15,824 nucleotides of DNA, taken from Bifidobacterium breve (GTDB lineage Bacteria; Actinomycetota; Acidimicrobiia; Acidimicrobiales; Ilumatobacteraceae). The stretch covers positions 1-15,824 of the forward strand of contig CAMDBY010000013.1 in the NCBI GenBank assembly GCA_945889575.1, given 5' to 3'. Shown one piece after another: positions 1-6,880 of this stretch (position 1 is its first letter; every line of letters starts with the position of its first letter). The notes under the pieces were generated by a model that worked only from the letters and a program-made list of their open reading frames with translations, was not told where the DNA came from and ran no database searches. A program made the position numbers and the translations under genes.

Positions 1-1437
1 CGAGGCAAATTGTGGACCATGCGTCAGTACGCGGGGTTCGGCTCTGCTGAATCAACCAACCAGCGTTTCAAGTTTCTTCTTGAAGCGGGCCAAACAGGAC
101 TGTCATGTGCGTTCGACCTACCGACCCAAATGGGGTACGACTCTGACCACGCTCGTAGCGAAGGCGAAGTCGGCAAAGTAGGCGTTGCTATCGACACCAT
201 CGAAGACATGCGCATGTTGTTGAAGGATTTGCCGCTTGACAAAGTGTCAACGTCAATGACCATCAACTCAACTGCTGCTGTTCTGTTGTTGATGTACGAA
301 TTGGTTGCAGAAGAGCAAGGCGTACCGTCGTCTGCTATTAGCGGGACAATTCAGAACGACTTGTTGAAGGAATACATCGCTCGCGGTACATACGTGTACC
401 CACCGCGTCCTTCGATGCGCATCATTACTGACATCTTCGCCTATTGCGCGCAGAACATTCCGAAATGGAACACCATCTCCATTTCTGGGTATCACATTCG
501 TGAAGCAGGAAGTTCTGCGGTACAAGAAATCGCGTTTACTTTGGCAAATGCCATTGCATATGTACAGGCAGCAGTTGATGCAGGACTCGATGTCGATGAT
601 TTTGCACCACGATTGTCATTCTTCTGGAATGGTCACAACAACTTCTTCGAAGAAGTGGCAAAGTTCCGCGCAAGCCGTCGCATGTGGCACAAGATCATGA
701 CCGAGCGTTTTGGTGCAAAGAAGGAATCGAGCAAATTATTACGCTTCCACACACAAACAGGTGGCAGCACGCTGACAGCTCAGCAGCCACTGAACAACGT
801 GGTGCGCGTTGCGCTGCAATCAATGGCCGCAGTAATGGGTGGTACGCAAAGTTTGCATACGAATGGTTACGACGAAGCTCTTGGTCTTCCCACTGAAGCA
901 GCTGCGCGTATTGCATTACGCACACAGCAAGTAATCGGATACGAAAGTGGAATAGCTGATACTCCAGACCCACTTGCAGGGTCATATTTCGTTGAATCGT
1001 TGACGGATGAAGTGGAACGTCTTGCCTGGGAATACATCGAACGCATTGATGCGATGGGTGGTGCTGTTGACGCCATTGAAGCTGGCTTCCAAATGGACGA
1101 AATTGAACAAAGTGCGTACGAGTACACAAAGTCAATTGATGACGATGAGCGTGTCATTGTGGGCGTCAATAAGTTCACCGTGGAAGGCGAAGGGGAACCG
1201 AATGTGTTCCCAATTGACCCGAGTCTTGCAGTAGGTCAACTGGCACGTCTGAAGAAGTTCAAAGAGAATCGTGATCACGCAAAGGTCACTGCACTTCTTG
1301 AAGAAATTCGTGTTGCAGCACGTGGAACAGACAACATCCTGATTCCTATGAAAGAGGCGTTGCGCGCACATGCAACTCTTGGCGAAGTCAGTGATGCTCT
1401 TCGTGATGTCTACGGCACGTATAAGCCCGGTCGGTAA
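1..1437 (+). CDS. Methylmalonyl-CoA mutase-type acyl-CoA mutase, large (catalytic) subunit, 5'-truncated
   Basis: The frame is open from base 1, so the gene begins upstream; 478 residues are visible. It belongs to the cobalamin-dependent acyl-CoA mutases, which interconvert methylmalonyl-CoA and succinyl-CoA or related branched acyl-CoAs in the cytoplasm. The TIM-barrel substrate motifs are all present: WTMRQYAGFG at visible residues 5-14, TIQND at 116-120, and GYH at 163-165. Aligned with the Propionibacterium enzyme, visible Tyr10, Gln118, Arg128 and His165 match Tyr89, Gln197, Arg207 and His244. Tyr at the Tyr89 position favours a methylmalonyl-type enzyme over 2-hydroxyisobutyryl-CoA mutase, which has Ile there. 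The protein ends right after the barrel (YGTYKPGR), with no B12-binding domain, so a separate small subunit must exist elsewhere. An SDR and a crotonase gene follow at 19 nt and then 3 nt. Exact substrate is uncertain; ethylmalonyl-CoA or isobutyryl-CoA mutases are alternatives. Confidence 0.93.
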   Translation, partial: RGKLWTMRQYAGFGSAESTNQRFKFLLEAGQTGLSCAFDLPTQMGYDSDHARSEGEVGKVGVAIDTIEDMRMLLKDLPLDKVSTSMTINSTAAVLLLMYELVAEEQGVPSSAISGTIQNDLLKEYIARGTYVYPPRPSMRIITDIFAYCAQNIPKWNTISISGYHIREAGSSAVQEIAFTLANAIAYVQAAVDAGLDVDDFAPRLSFFWNGHNNFFEEVAKFRASRRMWHKIMTERFGAKKESSKLLRFHTQTGGSTLTAQQPLNNVVRVALQSMAAVMGGTQSLHTNGYDEALGLPTEAAARIALRTQQVIGYESGIADTPDPLAGSYFVESLTDEVERLAWEYIERIDAMGGAVDAIEAGFQMDEIEQSAYEYTKSIDDDERVIVGVNKFTVEGEGEPNVFPIDPSLAVGQLARLKKFKENRDHAKVTALLEEIRVAARGTDNILIPMKEALRAHATLGEVSDALRDVYGTYKPGR

Positions 1438-1456
1438 CGAGAACTAGCATCAACGT

Positions 1457-2260
1457 ATGAGTGATCGCCTACAAGGCAAAACAGTCATTGTTGTTGGTGC
1501 CGGGCAAACTCCTGGTGAAACCATCGGTAATGGGAAAGCAACAGCGCTGTTGTGCGCTGCGGAAGGTGCCGTAGTTTTCTGCGTTGATCGAATTCTGGAA
1601 CGCGCGCAGTCAACAGCTGCAGAAATTATTGCATCTGGGGGCTCGGCATTTTCAGGACGTGCTGACATAACGAATGCTCCAGATGTTGTGGCCATGCTGA
1701 ACGAAGCTCATGTCGCTTTGGGACATATTGACATTGTTGTGAACAATGTGGGAATTGGGATGAAAGGTGACGGACCTGCGCACATCGCAGATGAAGAAGT
1801 GTTCGCAAAAACCTTTGATGTAAATTTCACGGGCACATGGTCAGTTATTAAAGCTGTCCTTCCTGTGATGCGCTCGCAGCGACATGGTTCGATTATTAAT
1901 ATTTCTTCCTTGGCTTCGCTTGCTGGTGCAACACAGTTGGCGTATGAAGTCTCAAAGGCAGCTGTGAATCGATTGACATTGAATACTGCGCTCAGTAATG
2001 CCAAATACGGGATTCGTTGTAATGCAGTGTTGCCAGGCTTGATGGACACACCGATGGCAGTCGGCGGCATTGCCGAAAACACGGGCCAGACCGTGGAAGC
2101 GACACGAACTGCGCGCAGTGCTCGCGTGCCGCTTAACGGAAAAATGGGGACAGCATGGGACACAGCGCATGCAGTCCTATTCCTGGCCTCGGACGATGCG
2201 AAATTTATTACGGGAGTTTTGTTGCCAGTTGATGGTGGCATGTCTGCAAGGGTGGGGTAA
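1457..2260 (+). CDS. SDR-family NAD-dependent oxidoreductase (classical type)
   Basis: A 267-residue short-chain dehydrogenase/reductase that probably oxidises a hydroxyl or reduces a keto group on an unidentified substrate. It has a Rossmann nucleotide loop at residues 14-26, ending in GETIGNG. Asp44 at the end of the second strand suggests NAD rather than NADP. NNVG is at 96-99, and the catalytic set is Asn123, Ser150, Tyr163 and Lys167. The C-terminal VDGGMS signature is at 258-263. The glycine loop is about six residues longer than the usual TGxxxGIG form. The ATG lies 19 nt after the mutase stop, without an obvious Shine-Dalgarno, and the crotonase starts 3 nt after this stop. The setting between a mutase and a crotonase suggests a hydroxyacyl-CoA dehydrogenase role, but this is inference; SDR substrates cannot be read from sequence. 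Length is normal for the family. Confidence 0.88.
   Translation: MSDRLQGKTVIVVGAGQTPGETIGNGKATALLCAAEGAVVFCVDRILERAQSTAAEIIASGGSAFSGRADITNAPDVVAMLNEAHVALGHIDIVVNNVGIGMKGDGPAHIADEEVFAKTFDVNFTGTWSVIKAVLPVMRSQRHGSIINISSLASLAGATQLAYEVSKAAVNRLTLNTALSNAKYGIRCNAVLPGLMDTPMAVGGIAENTGQTVEATRTARSARVPLNGKMGTAWDTAHAVLFLASDDAKFITGVLLPVDGGMSARVG
2248..2257 (+). promoter_or_regulatory. Probable ribosome binding site of the crotonase gene
   Basis: The purine run AAGGGTGGGG lies inside the last codons of the SDR gene and ends 6 nt before the ATG at 2264. It is one of only two good Shine-Dalgarno candidates in the window. It supports the ATG and suggests that the crotonase is translated in concert with the SDR. 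Confidence 0.45.
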
Positions 2261-2263
2261 TTC

Positions 2264-2950
2264 ATGTCAACTGAAAGCAATGTGCATGTTGAGCGAGTGG
2301 GGAATCGTCTCGACATTGTTCTGAATCGACCGGACCGAAAAAATGCAATCACACAGCAATTGGCTGTTGAATTGCGCGATGCGTTTTTGAACGTTCCGTC
2401 TGATGTTGGTTGTATTTTGTTGTCAGGCTCTGGCGGAGCATTTTGTAGCGGTATCGATCTGAAAATCGCAGGCGCAGACCTAAAGAATGAACCGTTAACC
2501 GCGTGGGTAGAAGTGCATGCTGCGATTTATAAGTGCCGCGTGCCTGTAGTGGTAGCTCTTGAAAGGTATGCCATTAATGCTGGTGCAGCCCTTGCATTGG
2601 CCGCAAATATTGTTGTTGCCGGAGAATCGTCTTTTCTGCAAGTAGGTGAAATTGCAATGGGTGTTCCAGCCCCAATGTGTCAAGCCTGGCTGCACTTGAA
2701 ACATTCGCAAGCAGTTGCAGACCGCGTAGTTCTGGTGGGTGATCGCATTGTGGGTGCCAACATGGTGGCACTTGGTCTGGTGTCAGAAGTAGTTGCAGAC
2801 GGTGAAGTATTGAATCGTTCCCAAGCTGTTGCTGACCATATTGCTTCCCACCCGCAACGTGGACGCGATGGTATAATGCGAACGTGGGACTCTTTGCGTG
2901 GCCGCATTGACAACCCTGACGAATGGTTTGCAAACCTAATCAAGCGGTAA
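2264..2950 (+). CDS. Crotonase (enoyl-CoA hydratase/isomerase) family protein, short and with atypical catalytic positions
   Basis: A 228-residue crotonase-fold protein; enoyl-CoA hydratases are usually about 255-265 residues. The first oxyanion-hole segment, GGAFCSGIDL at 57-66, is well conserved, and the second lies in INAGAALALA at 104-113. Compared with rat enoyl-CoA hydratase, the residue matching Glu144 is Ala109. The Glu164 position falls on Gly128, with the nearest glutamate, Glu129, displaced by one. The protein should bind and polarise an acyl-CoA thioester, but classical two-glutamate hydration looks unlikely. Isomerase, hydrolase, or another crotonase chemistry is possible. The C-terminus is about 30 residues shorter than usual, with no sign of a frameshift. 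It starts 3 nt after the SDR stop and converges with the next gene across 5 nt. The family call is firm; the reaction is unknown. Confidence 0.85.
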   Translation: MSTESNVHVERVGNRLDIVLNRPDRKNAITQQLAVELRDAFLNVPSDVGCILLSGSGGAFCSGIDLKIAGADLKNEPLTAWVEVHAAIYKCRVPVVVALERYAINAGAALALAANIVVAGESSFLQVGEIAMGVPAPMCQAWLHLKHSQAVADRVVLVGDRIVGANMVALGLVSEVVADGEVLNRSQAVADHIASHPQRGRDGIMRTWDSLRGRIDNPDEWFANLIKR

Positions 2951-2955
2951 TGCAG

Positions 2956-4677
2956 CTACACACATTCTCGTAGTGTGCCCCATTTTATCTGTGTGCTGTT
3001 CGTGCGGTAGTAGTAACCCCGAGGTCCGAATGTGCCAGTGATGGGACACATTTTCTTGTATCCCCAATTAACGATTCTTTGATGAAGGTCTTTTTCTATT
3101 CTACGATCAAATGTTTGAAAAATAACATCTGGTTGCAGTTCGCCAATGCTGTAGTTGTAATCCCATTTATTGTGCCCGGGAAAAAAGTCGCCATGAGGGG
3201 TGCTAGTCGCAATGAACGTGTCGTTCTTGCCAAGCAAATCAAGCATTGTTCGATTGGAATAATACGCAGGCACGCCTGCCCAAATGGTTGCAATGCGTGC
3301 CTCCGCTTCGGTGGTGTCTCGCATGGTCTCTACAGATTCAGTGACAAAGAGATTGGTGCGGGCGAGGAGAAGGTCATTGTTCTTTTGCTGTTGCGCCATC
3401 GGATACGCACTGACAATGAGGCAAATCGCCGCAACAATTGCGCCTGCGACATATCCGTTACGAGGGATGAAAGTGAGAAGGCAAATGACGAGCGAAATGG
3501 CTACTGAGACGACCGCAACAACGTAGAAATGCTTCTCGGAATATCCGAAAGGATTAACTGTGACGCCGGCGCCAACTGCTGTGAGTACTAAAGCTATGGA
3601 AATCACTGCAGGGGTAGCACGTTTGCGAACAGCGTTGAAGGACAAACCGATTATTAGGGGGATCAGGGGAAGAATTGTGGCGTAGAAGCGATTCAACATC
3701 TCGCCTTCCCATGCATCGCCTCCGATGTATACGGCGTACGCAGCCATTGCCAGAAACATTGCTGACGCAATGAGAACAACTCGCCGTTGGAACTCTGTCG
3801 ACCGCAATTGGCTGATAATGGCGATAGCAATGATTGCAAAGAGTGCTGAAGTTTTAGCGCTAGAGGCTAGGCCGCGTGAGATGCGATCAATCGGAGAGAC
3901 ACCGTCCATTTTCAGGTGATACGTGTTCGGTAACCAACTTCCCCAATACAGCTTTTGTGCGAGGCACACCGATGCAGTGGTCGCAACGATGATCACGCCG
4001 TATAGGGCAACAAGCCGCATTTTTATGTAGGCAGGCCCCCACAGCAGAAGTGCTGCAACCGCAACAACACAAAAGATTGCGAAATCAAATCGCGTGGCGA
4101 TACCAAGCACGATCGGGAGAATCATGGAAAAGCTGATGCGGACTCTGCCGTCTCGAATGTGGTTGACGGTTGCTCGTAACAAAAGAAGACAAAAGAATGT
4201 GAGCGCTCCTACTTCCATTCCTCGAAGTGTCCAGTACGTAAGCGGATATAGAAACGGTAACGAACCTGCTGCAAGTACTGCAATCAACCGATTGTTGCCC
4301 TCGCTGTATGTGAGGACTAGGTCAAAGATGATCCACGAAGAAGCGAAAATGAGAACAATTCCCGTAAGAGAGATAATCAATGCAGCAGAGGATCCTTCAA
4401 AACCAATGAGATGAACGAAGGCCATCCACAGTGTCCATAACGGATTCGTGAATCCTTGTACACGCGGCGCACCAGGAAACCAGACAAGCTCTCCAGTCTT
4501 TGCCAGTGTTCGTCCGTAATCCATTGAAATCATTGCATCGTCAAACAATGTGAATCGACGTGATCCCCACGGGTTCTCACTCGATTGCCATTCGAGAATG
4601 AGCATGAACAAGAGTCCGGGAACTATGGCTACGGCATATAAGGAGCGTTGGTGAAGGCGAGAAATAGTTCTCATCAT
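2956..4677 (-). CDS. GT-C fold membrane glycosyltransferase (AftB/mannosyltransferase-like)
   Basis: A 573-residue polytopic membrane protein. A first membrane segment at about residues 13-30 is followed by the extracytoplasmic loop FDDAMISMDYGRTL (45-58), whose Asp46-Asp47 pair is the usual catalytic/metal site of lipid-phospho-sugar-dependent GT-C enzymes. GFTNPLWTLW (75-84), the SWLPNTYHLK loop (247-256) and an IGGDAWEGEMLNRFY loop (318-332) also fit actinobacterial arabinofuranosyl- and mannosyltransferase relatives. About ten hydrophobic helices end near residue 427; the rest (430-573) is a soluble, probably outer-face domain. It likely transfers a pentose or hexose from a polyprenyl-phosphate sugar to an envelope polymer, glycolipid or protein; donor and acceptor are unknown. 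The ATG overlaps the upstream acyltransferase-hydrolase stop by 4 nt (ATGA), implying translational coupling, and no Shine-Dalgarno is visible. Hydrophobicity was judged by eye. Confidence 0.8.
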   Translation of the reverse strand: MMRTISRLHQRSLYAVAIVPGLLFMLILEWQSSENPWGSRRFTLFDDAMISMDYGRTLAKTGELVWFPGAPRVQGFTNPLWTLWMAFVHLIGFEGSSAALIISLTGIVLIFASSWIIFDLVLTYSEGNNRLIAVLAAGSLPFLYPLTYWTLRGMEVGALTFFCLLLLRATVNHIRDGRVRISFSMILPIVLGIATRFDFAIFCVVAVAALLLWGPAYIKMRLVALYGVIIVATTASVCLAQKLYWGSWLPNTYHLKMDGVSPIDRISRGLASSAKTSALFAIIAIAIISQLRSTEFQRRVVLIASAMFLAMAAYAVYIGGDAWEGEMLNRFYATILPLIPLIIGLSFNAVRKRATPAVISIALVLTAVGAGVTVNPFGYSEKHFYVVAVVSVAISLVICLLTFIPRNGYVAGAIVAAICLIVSAYPMAQQQKNNDLLLARTNLFVTESVETMRDTTEAEARIATIWAGVPAYYSNRTMLDLLGKNDTFIATSTPHGDFFPGHNKWDYNYSIGELQPDVIFQTFDRRIEKDLHQRIVNWGYKKMCPITGTFGPRGYYYRTNSTQIKWGTLRECV

Positions 4678-6767
4678 GGGTACAGGTATTTCTTTCCACT
4701 GCCCGCAACAAGACGTAGCTCTTGCGCAAAGGTTTGCGTCTTCTTGTAGTTATTCAGAACAAGAATTCCGGTTGTGTCAATGATCACGACAGTTCCATCA
4801 CCATCAACAGATGCAAAAGTTCGTCCACCGATGTGTCCGAGCGCCAAGAACGACTTATTGCGACATGGGCAATATCCGTGCGTACCCATACCGGTGGTGA
4901 CACGCACAGACCAATCCCAAGACTGCTTTGTTGTGGTTCTGTCAAAGAAATAGCGACGAGACCAATCAGCCAGGTCATCCATCGTCATTATGATTCCACC
5001 TGTTGAAAATCCAATGCTCCCGTAGTCGCCCCGAAAAGTAGAAATGTCATAGCCCCATGGGTCGGTGATTCTGCTCCGCAAAAGTTCTTCGAAAGTTTTT
5101 CCAGTCTTTTGTTCGAGTATCAACCCGAGAAGTGAAAAGCCGGAAGTTGAATAGTCAACGTATGACCCTGGAGGGTTTCGGAGTGGTTGTTCACTCACAT
5201 AGCGCAGCACGTCCATAGGTGTTGTGCCTTTTGCAACGTATCCATTCTTCGTTTTGTACTTTGAGAGCCCTGATGTGTGGGTGAGAAGTTCGCGAATGGT
5301 GATTTGTCCATGCTTGAATCCCATTCCCATGTCACCCACTGGGTCATCGAGAGAAATGAGACCCTCTTCGACCAGCTGCATAATCAATGTGGTGGTAAAT
5401 GTTTTTGTCAGACTGCCGATCAAGCTTGGTTGGTCAAAAGTTCTCATATTTCCCGAGATTCCATGCCAAATGCGGCCATCACGGGTAGCGACAATTGCAC
5501 GTGCTTTGCCAAGCCCCATTTCTTGCGTGCGCTTGTCGAGGATTGATTGCATTTCGGTTTCGCGGATTGACCACGTGTCGTCTTTGAAGGCCGATGAATC
5601 AAGAAATTTCTTCACATCATCTTCAATTTCGATCTTCACTACCTTCGGCGCTGCAGATGGAGGCAGCGGTTGATTCAAAGGTGTTCGAACAAAATCCAAT
5701 CTGCGACTAAGTGGGCCCACATTGATAGCAACCACAATGGCAACTACCAGCAGAACTCGAGGGGAGACGTGAAGGAATGTGAACCAACCTGTTTTCCGAT
5801 GCTCAAAAAGTCCGATGAGGTACGTGACCACAGGTAATGCTGCAAATGTGAGACCAACTATGAGAAGAATTCGTGCGTTAGCTGGGATTTTATTCGGCAC
5901 CAATTGCCAGAAAAACCATGCCGTCATGGAATGCCACAGATAAATACTTAGCGGGTACCTATTGAGAAATCGAGCCACGGCAGTCGTGGAAAATAAAGAC
6001 AAAGTTCGTGGAAAATGCAACAGGAGAGCAGTCCAGAAGCCGCCGACGAAGAGATGCAGCACATGATCGTTATTGACAACACCATCTAGCGGTTGCCGGT
6101 ACAGCAGCCATCCGCACGCGCCTACAAGAAACGCAATTGCGGCGAAGTGAAGAGTTCGCGGGGATGGTCGTCCATCTACAAGCCACGCCATTCCTGCAGC
6201 AGTGCAGGTGGAGTACAGAAGAATGTCTCCTGCTGCCCAGCCGAATCCGCCGGTGTCGATGTTCCATACACCTAGCGCTATTACAGCAATGATGCCTCCT
6301 ATCGGAATGAGAGACTTGAACCTGCGTGTCAACGAATAGATAAATGGCGCGAATATGAGGATCCATACGTATGCACGCAAGTACCACATTGCCGAGGTGA
6401 ACCATTGATTCGATATCAGGGAAGTTGGTTGACTAAAAGGCAAAAAGAAGGTCCACACTGCAGAAGTGCGAACATGAAAGTGCTTTGAGAGTAGGTAAAC
6501 GGTAAGCGAATAGAACCACAACGGGAGCAGTAATCGTTTGAAACGTTTCGAGAGTGTTTGAAACGCAGACGCCTTCTGCAGTGAACGCGCTAAAAGTGCT
6601 CCGGTAACAACAAACATTGCAGGAACGGAAGAAATGATCCAGGTAGTCCACGACCATCCGCTGGCATGCCAGGTAATGACACGGAGAATGGCGATAGCGC
6701 GCAGTCCGTCGAGTGCGACGTCACGCGGAGAAATTTCCAATTTCTCCTGTACACCCGCCGTATTCAC
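4674..6767 (-). CDS. Fusion: membrane acyltransferase-3 (OafA-like) domain + beta-lactamase-like serine hydrolase domain
   Basis: A 697-residue two-part protein. Residues 15-350 are a polytopic acyltransferase-3 domain: LDGLRAIAILRVITWH (19-34) holds the conserved His34, and SIYLWHS (274-280) is a typical late motif; about ten membrane helices follow. This family moves acyl groups across the membrane onto glycans or lipids. After the last helix (about 337-350) comes a Pro-rich linker, then a serine hydrolase domain (about 395-690) of the class C beta-lactamase/DD-peptidase/esterase type. It has Ser452-Leu-Thr-Lys455 (SxxK), Tyr539-Ser-Thr541 at the YxN position, and His645-Ile-Gly647 (HxG). 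The hydrolase should lie outside the membrane. The GTG start directly follows an in-frame TAG, so it is the most upstream start possible; a TAGAAT box 7 nt before it suggests a leaderless mRNA. It overlaps the downstream glycosyltransferase by 4 nt. Substrate is unknown; O-acylation and de-acylation of an envelope glycan is my inference. Confidence 0.82.
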   Translation of the reverse strand: MNTAGVQEKLEISPRDVALDGLRAIAILRVITWHASGWSWTTWIISSVPAMFVVTGALLARSLQKASAFQTLSKRFKRLLLPLWFYSLTVYLLSKHFHVRTSAVWTFFLPFSQPTSLISNQWFTSAMWYLRAYVWILIFAPFIYSLTRRFKSLIPIGGIIAVIALGVWNIDTGGFGWAAGDILLYSTCTAAGMAWLVDGRPSPRTLHFAAIAFLVGACGWLLYRQPLDGVVNNDHVLHLFVGGFWTALLLHFPRTLSLFSTTAVARFLNRYPLSIYLWHSMTAWFFWQLVPNKIPANARILLIVGLTFAALPVVTYLIGLFEHRKTGWFTFLHVSPRVLLVVAIVVAINVGPLSRRLDFVRTPLNQPLPPSAAPKVVKIEIEDDVKKFLDSSAFKDDTWSIRETEMQSILDKRTQEMGLGKARAIVATRDGRIWHGISGNMRTFDQPSLIGSLTKTFTTTLIMQLVEEGLISLDDPVGDMGMGFKHGQITIRELLTHTSGLSKYKTKNGYVAKGTTPMDVLRYVSEQPLRNPPGSYVDYSTSGFSLLGLILEQKTGKTFEELLRSRITDPWGYDISTFRGDYGSIGFSTGGIIMTMDDLADWSRRYFFDRTTTKQSWDWSVRVTTGMGTHGYCPCRNKSFLALGHIGGRTFASVDGDGTVVIIDTTGILVLNNYKKTQTFAQELRLVAGSGKKYLYP

Positions 6768-6774
6768 CTAAATG

Positions 6775-6780
6775 ATTCTA
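6775..6780 (-). promoter_or_regulatory. Candidate -10 box of a leaderless promoter for the acyltransferase-hydrolase gene
   Basis: On the minus strand, TAGAAT (5 of 6 matches to TATAAT) ends exactly 7 nt before the GTG start codon at 6767, so transcription would begin at or next to the start codon. The gene also lacks a Shine-Dalgarno. No convincing -35 hexamer is seen; that region is occupied by the inverted repeat at 6792-6817. Confidence 0.45.
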
Positions 6781-6791
6781 AAAACTTTCCG

Positions 6792-6817
6792 AGATGTCCA
6801 TGAAGAAACCGACATCT
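6792..6817. repeat. Inverted repeat AGATGTC-N12-GACATCT, possible operator
   Basis: Perfect 7-bp arms at 6792-6798 and 6811-6817 with a 12-bp spacer. Arm centres are 19 bp apart, close to two helical turns, which would suit a dimeric regulator binding one face. It spans the -35 region of the candidate promoter for the acyltransferase-hydrolase gene, so binding there would be expected to affect transcription. It could also be chance, given only 7-bp arms. Confidence 0.35.
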
Positions 6818-6832
6818 TGTGTTGCGCAATTT

Positions 6833-6852
6833 ACTTTCAGTTCATTGAAAGT
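6833..6852 (-). terminator. Weak stem-loop after the nitroreductase gene, possible terminator
   Basis: Perfect 7-bp inverted repeat ACTTTCA / TGAAAGT with a 6-nt loop, starting 28 nt beyond the nitroreductase stop in the 113-bp gap before the acyltransferase-hydrolase gene. The stem is AT-rich and lacks a clean U-tract on the minus strand, so intrinsic termination would be weak. It is the only structure there that could end the lysS-dapD-nitroreductase transcript. Confidence 0.25.
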
Positions 6853-6880
6853 TTGCTTTGGTCGGTGCAGCCACTTTGTA

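Noticed and set aside
1708..2352. Open frame of 214 codons on the minus strand
   Set aside because: It lies antisense across the SDR gene and the start of the crotonase, both of which have clear family motifs; its translation shows no recognisable domain.
3079..3507. Open frame of 142 codons on the plus strand
   Set aside because: It is antisense to the soluble C-terminal domain of the GT-C glycosyltransferase, with no recognisable domain.
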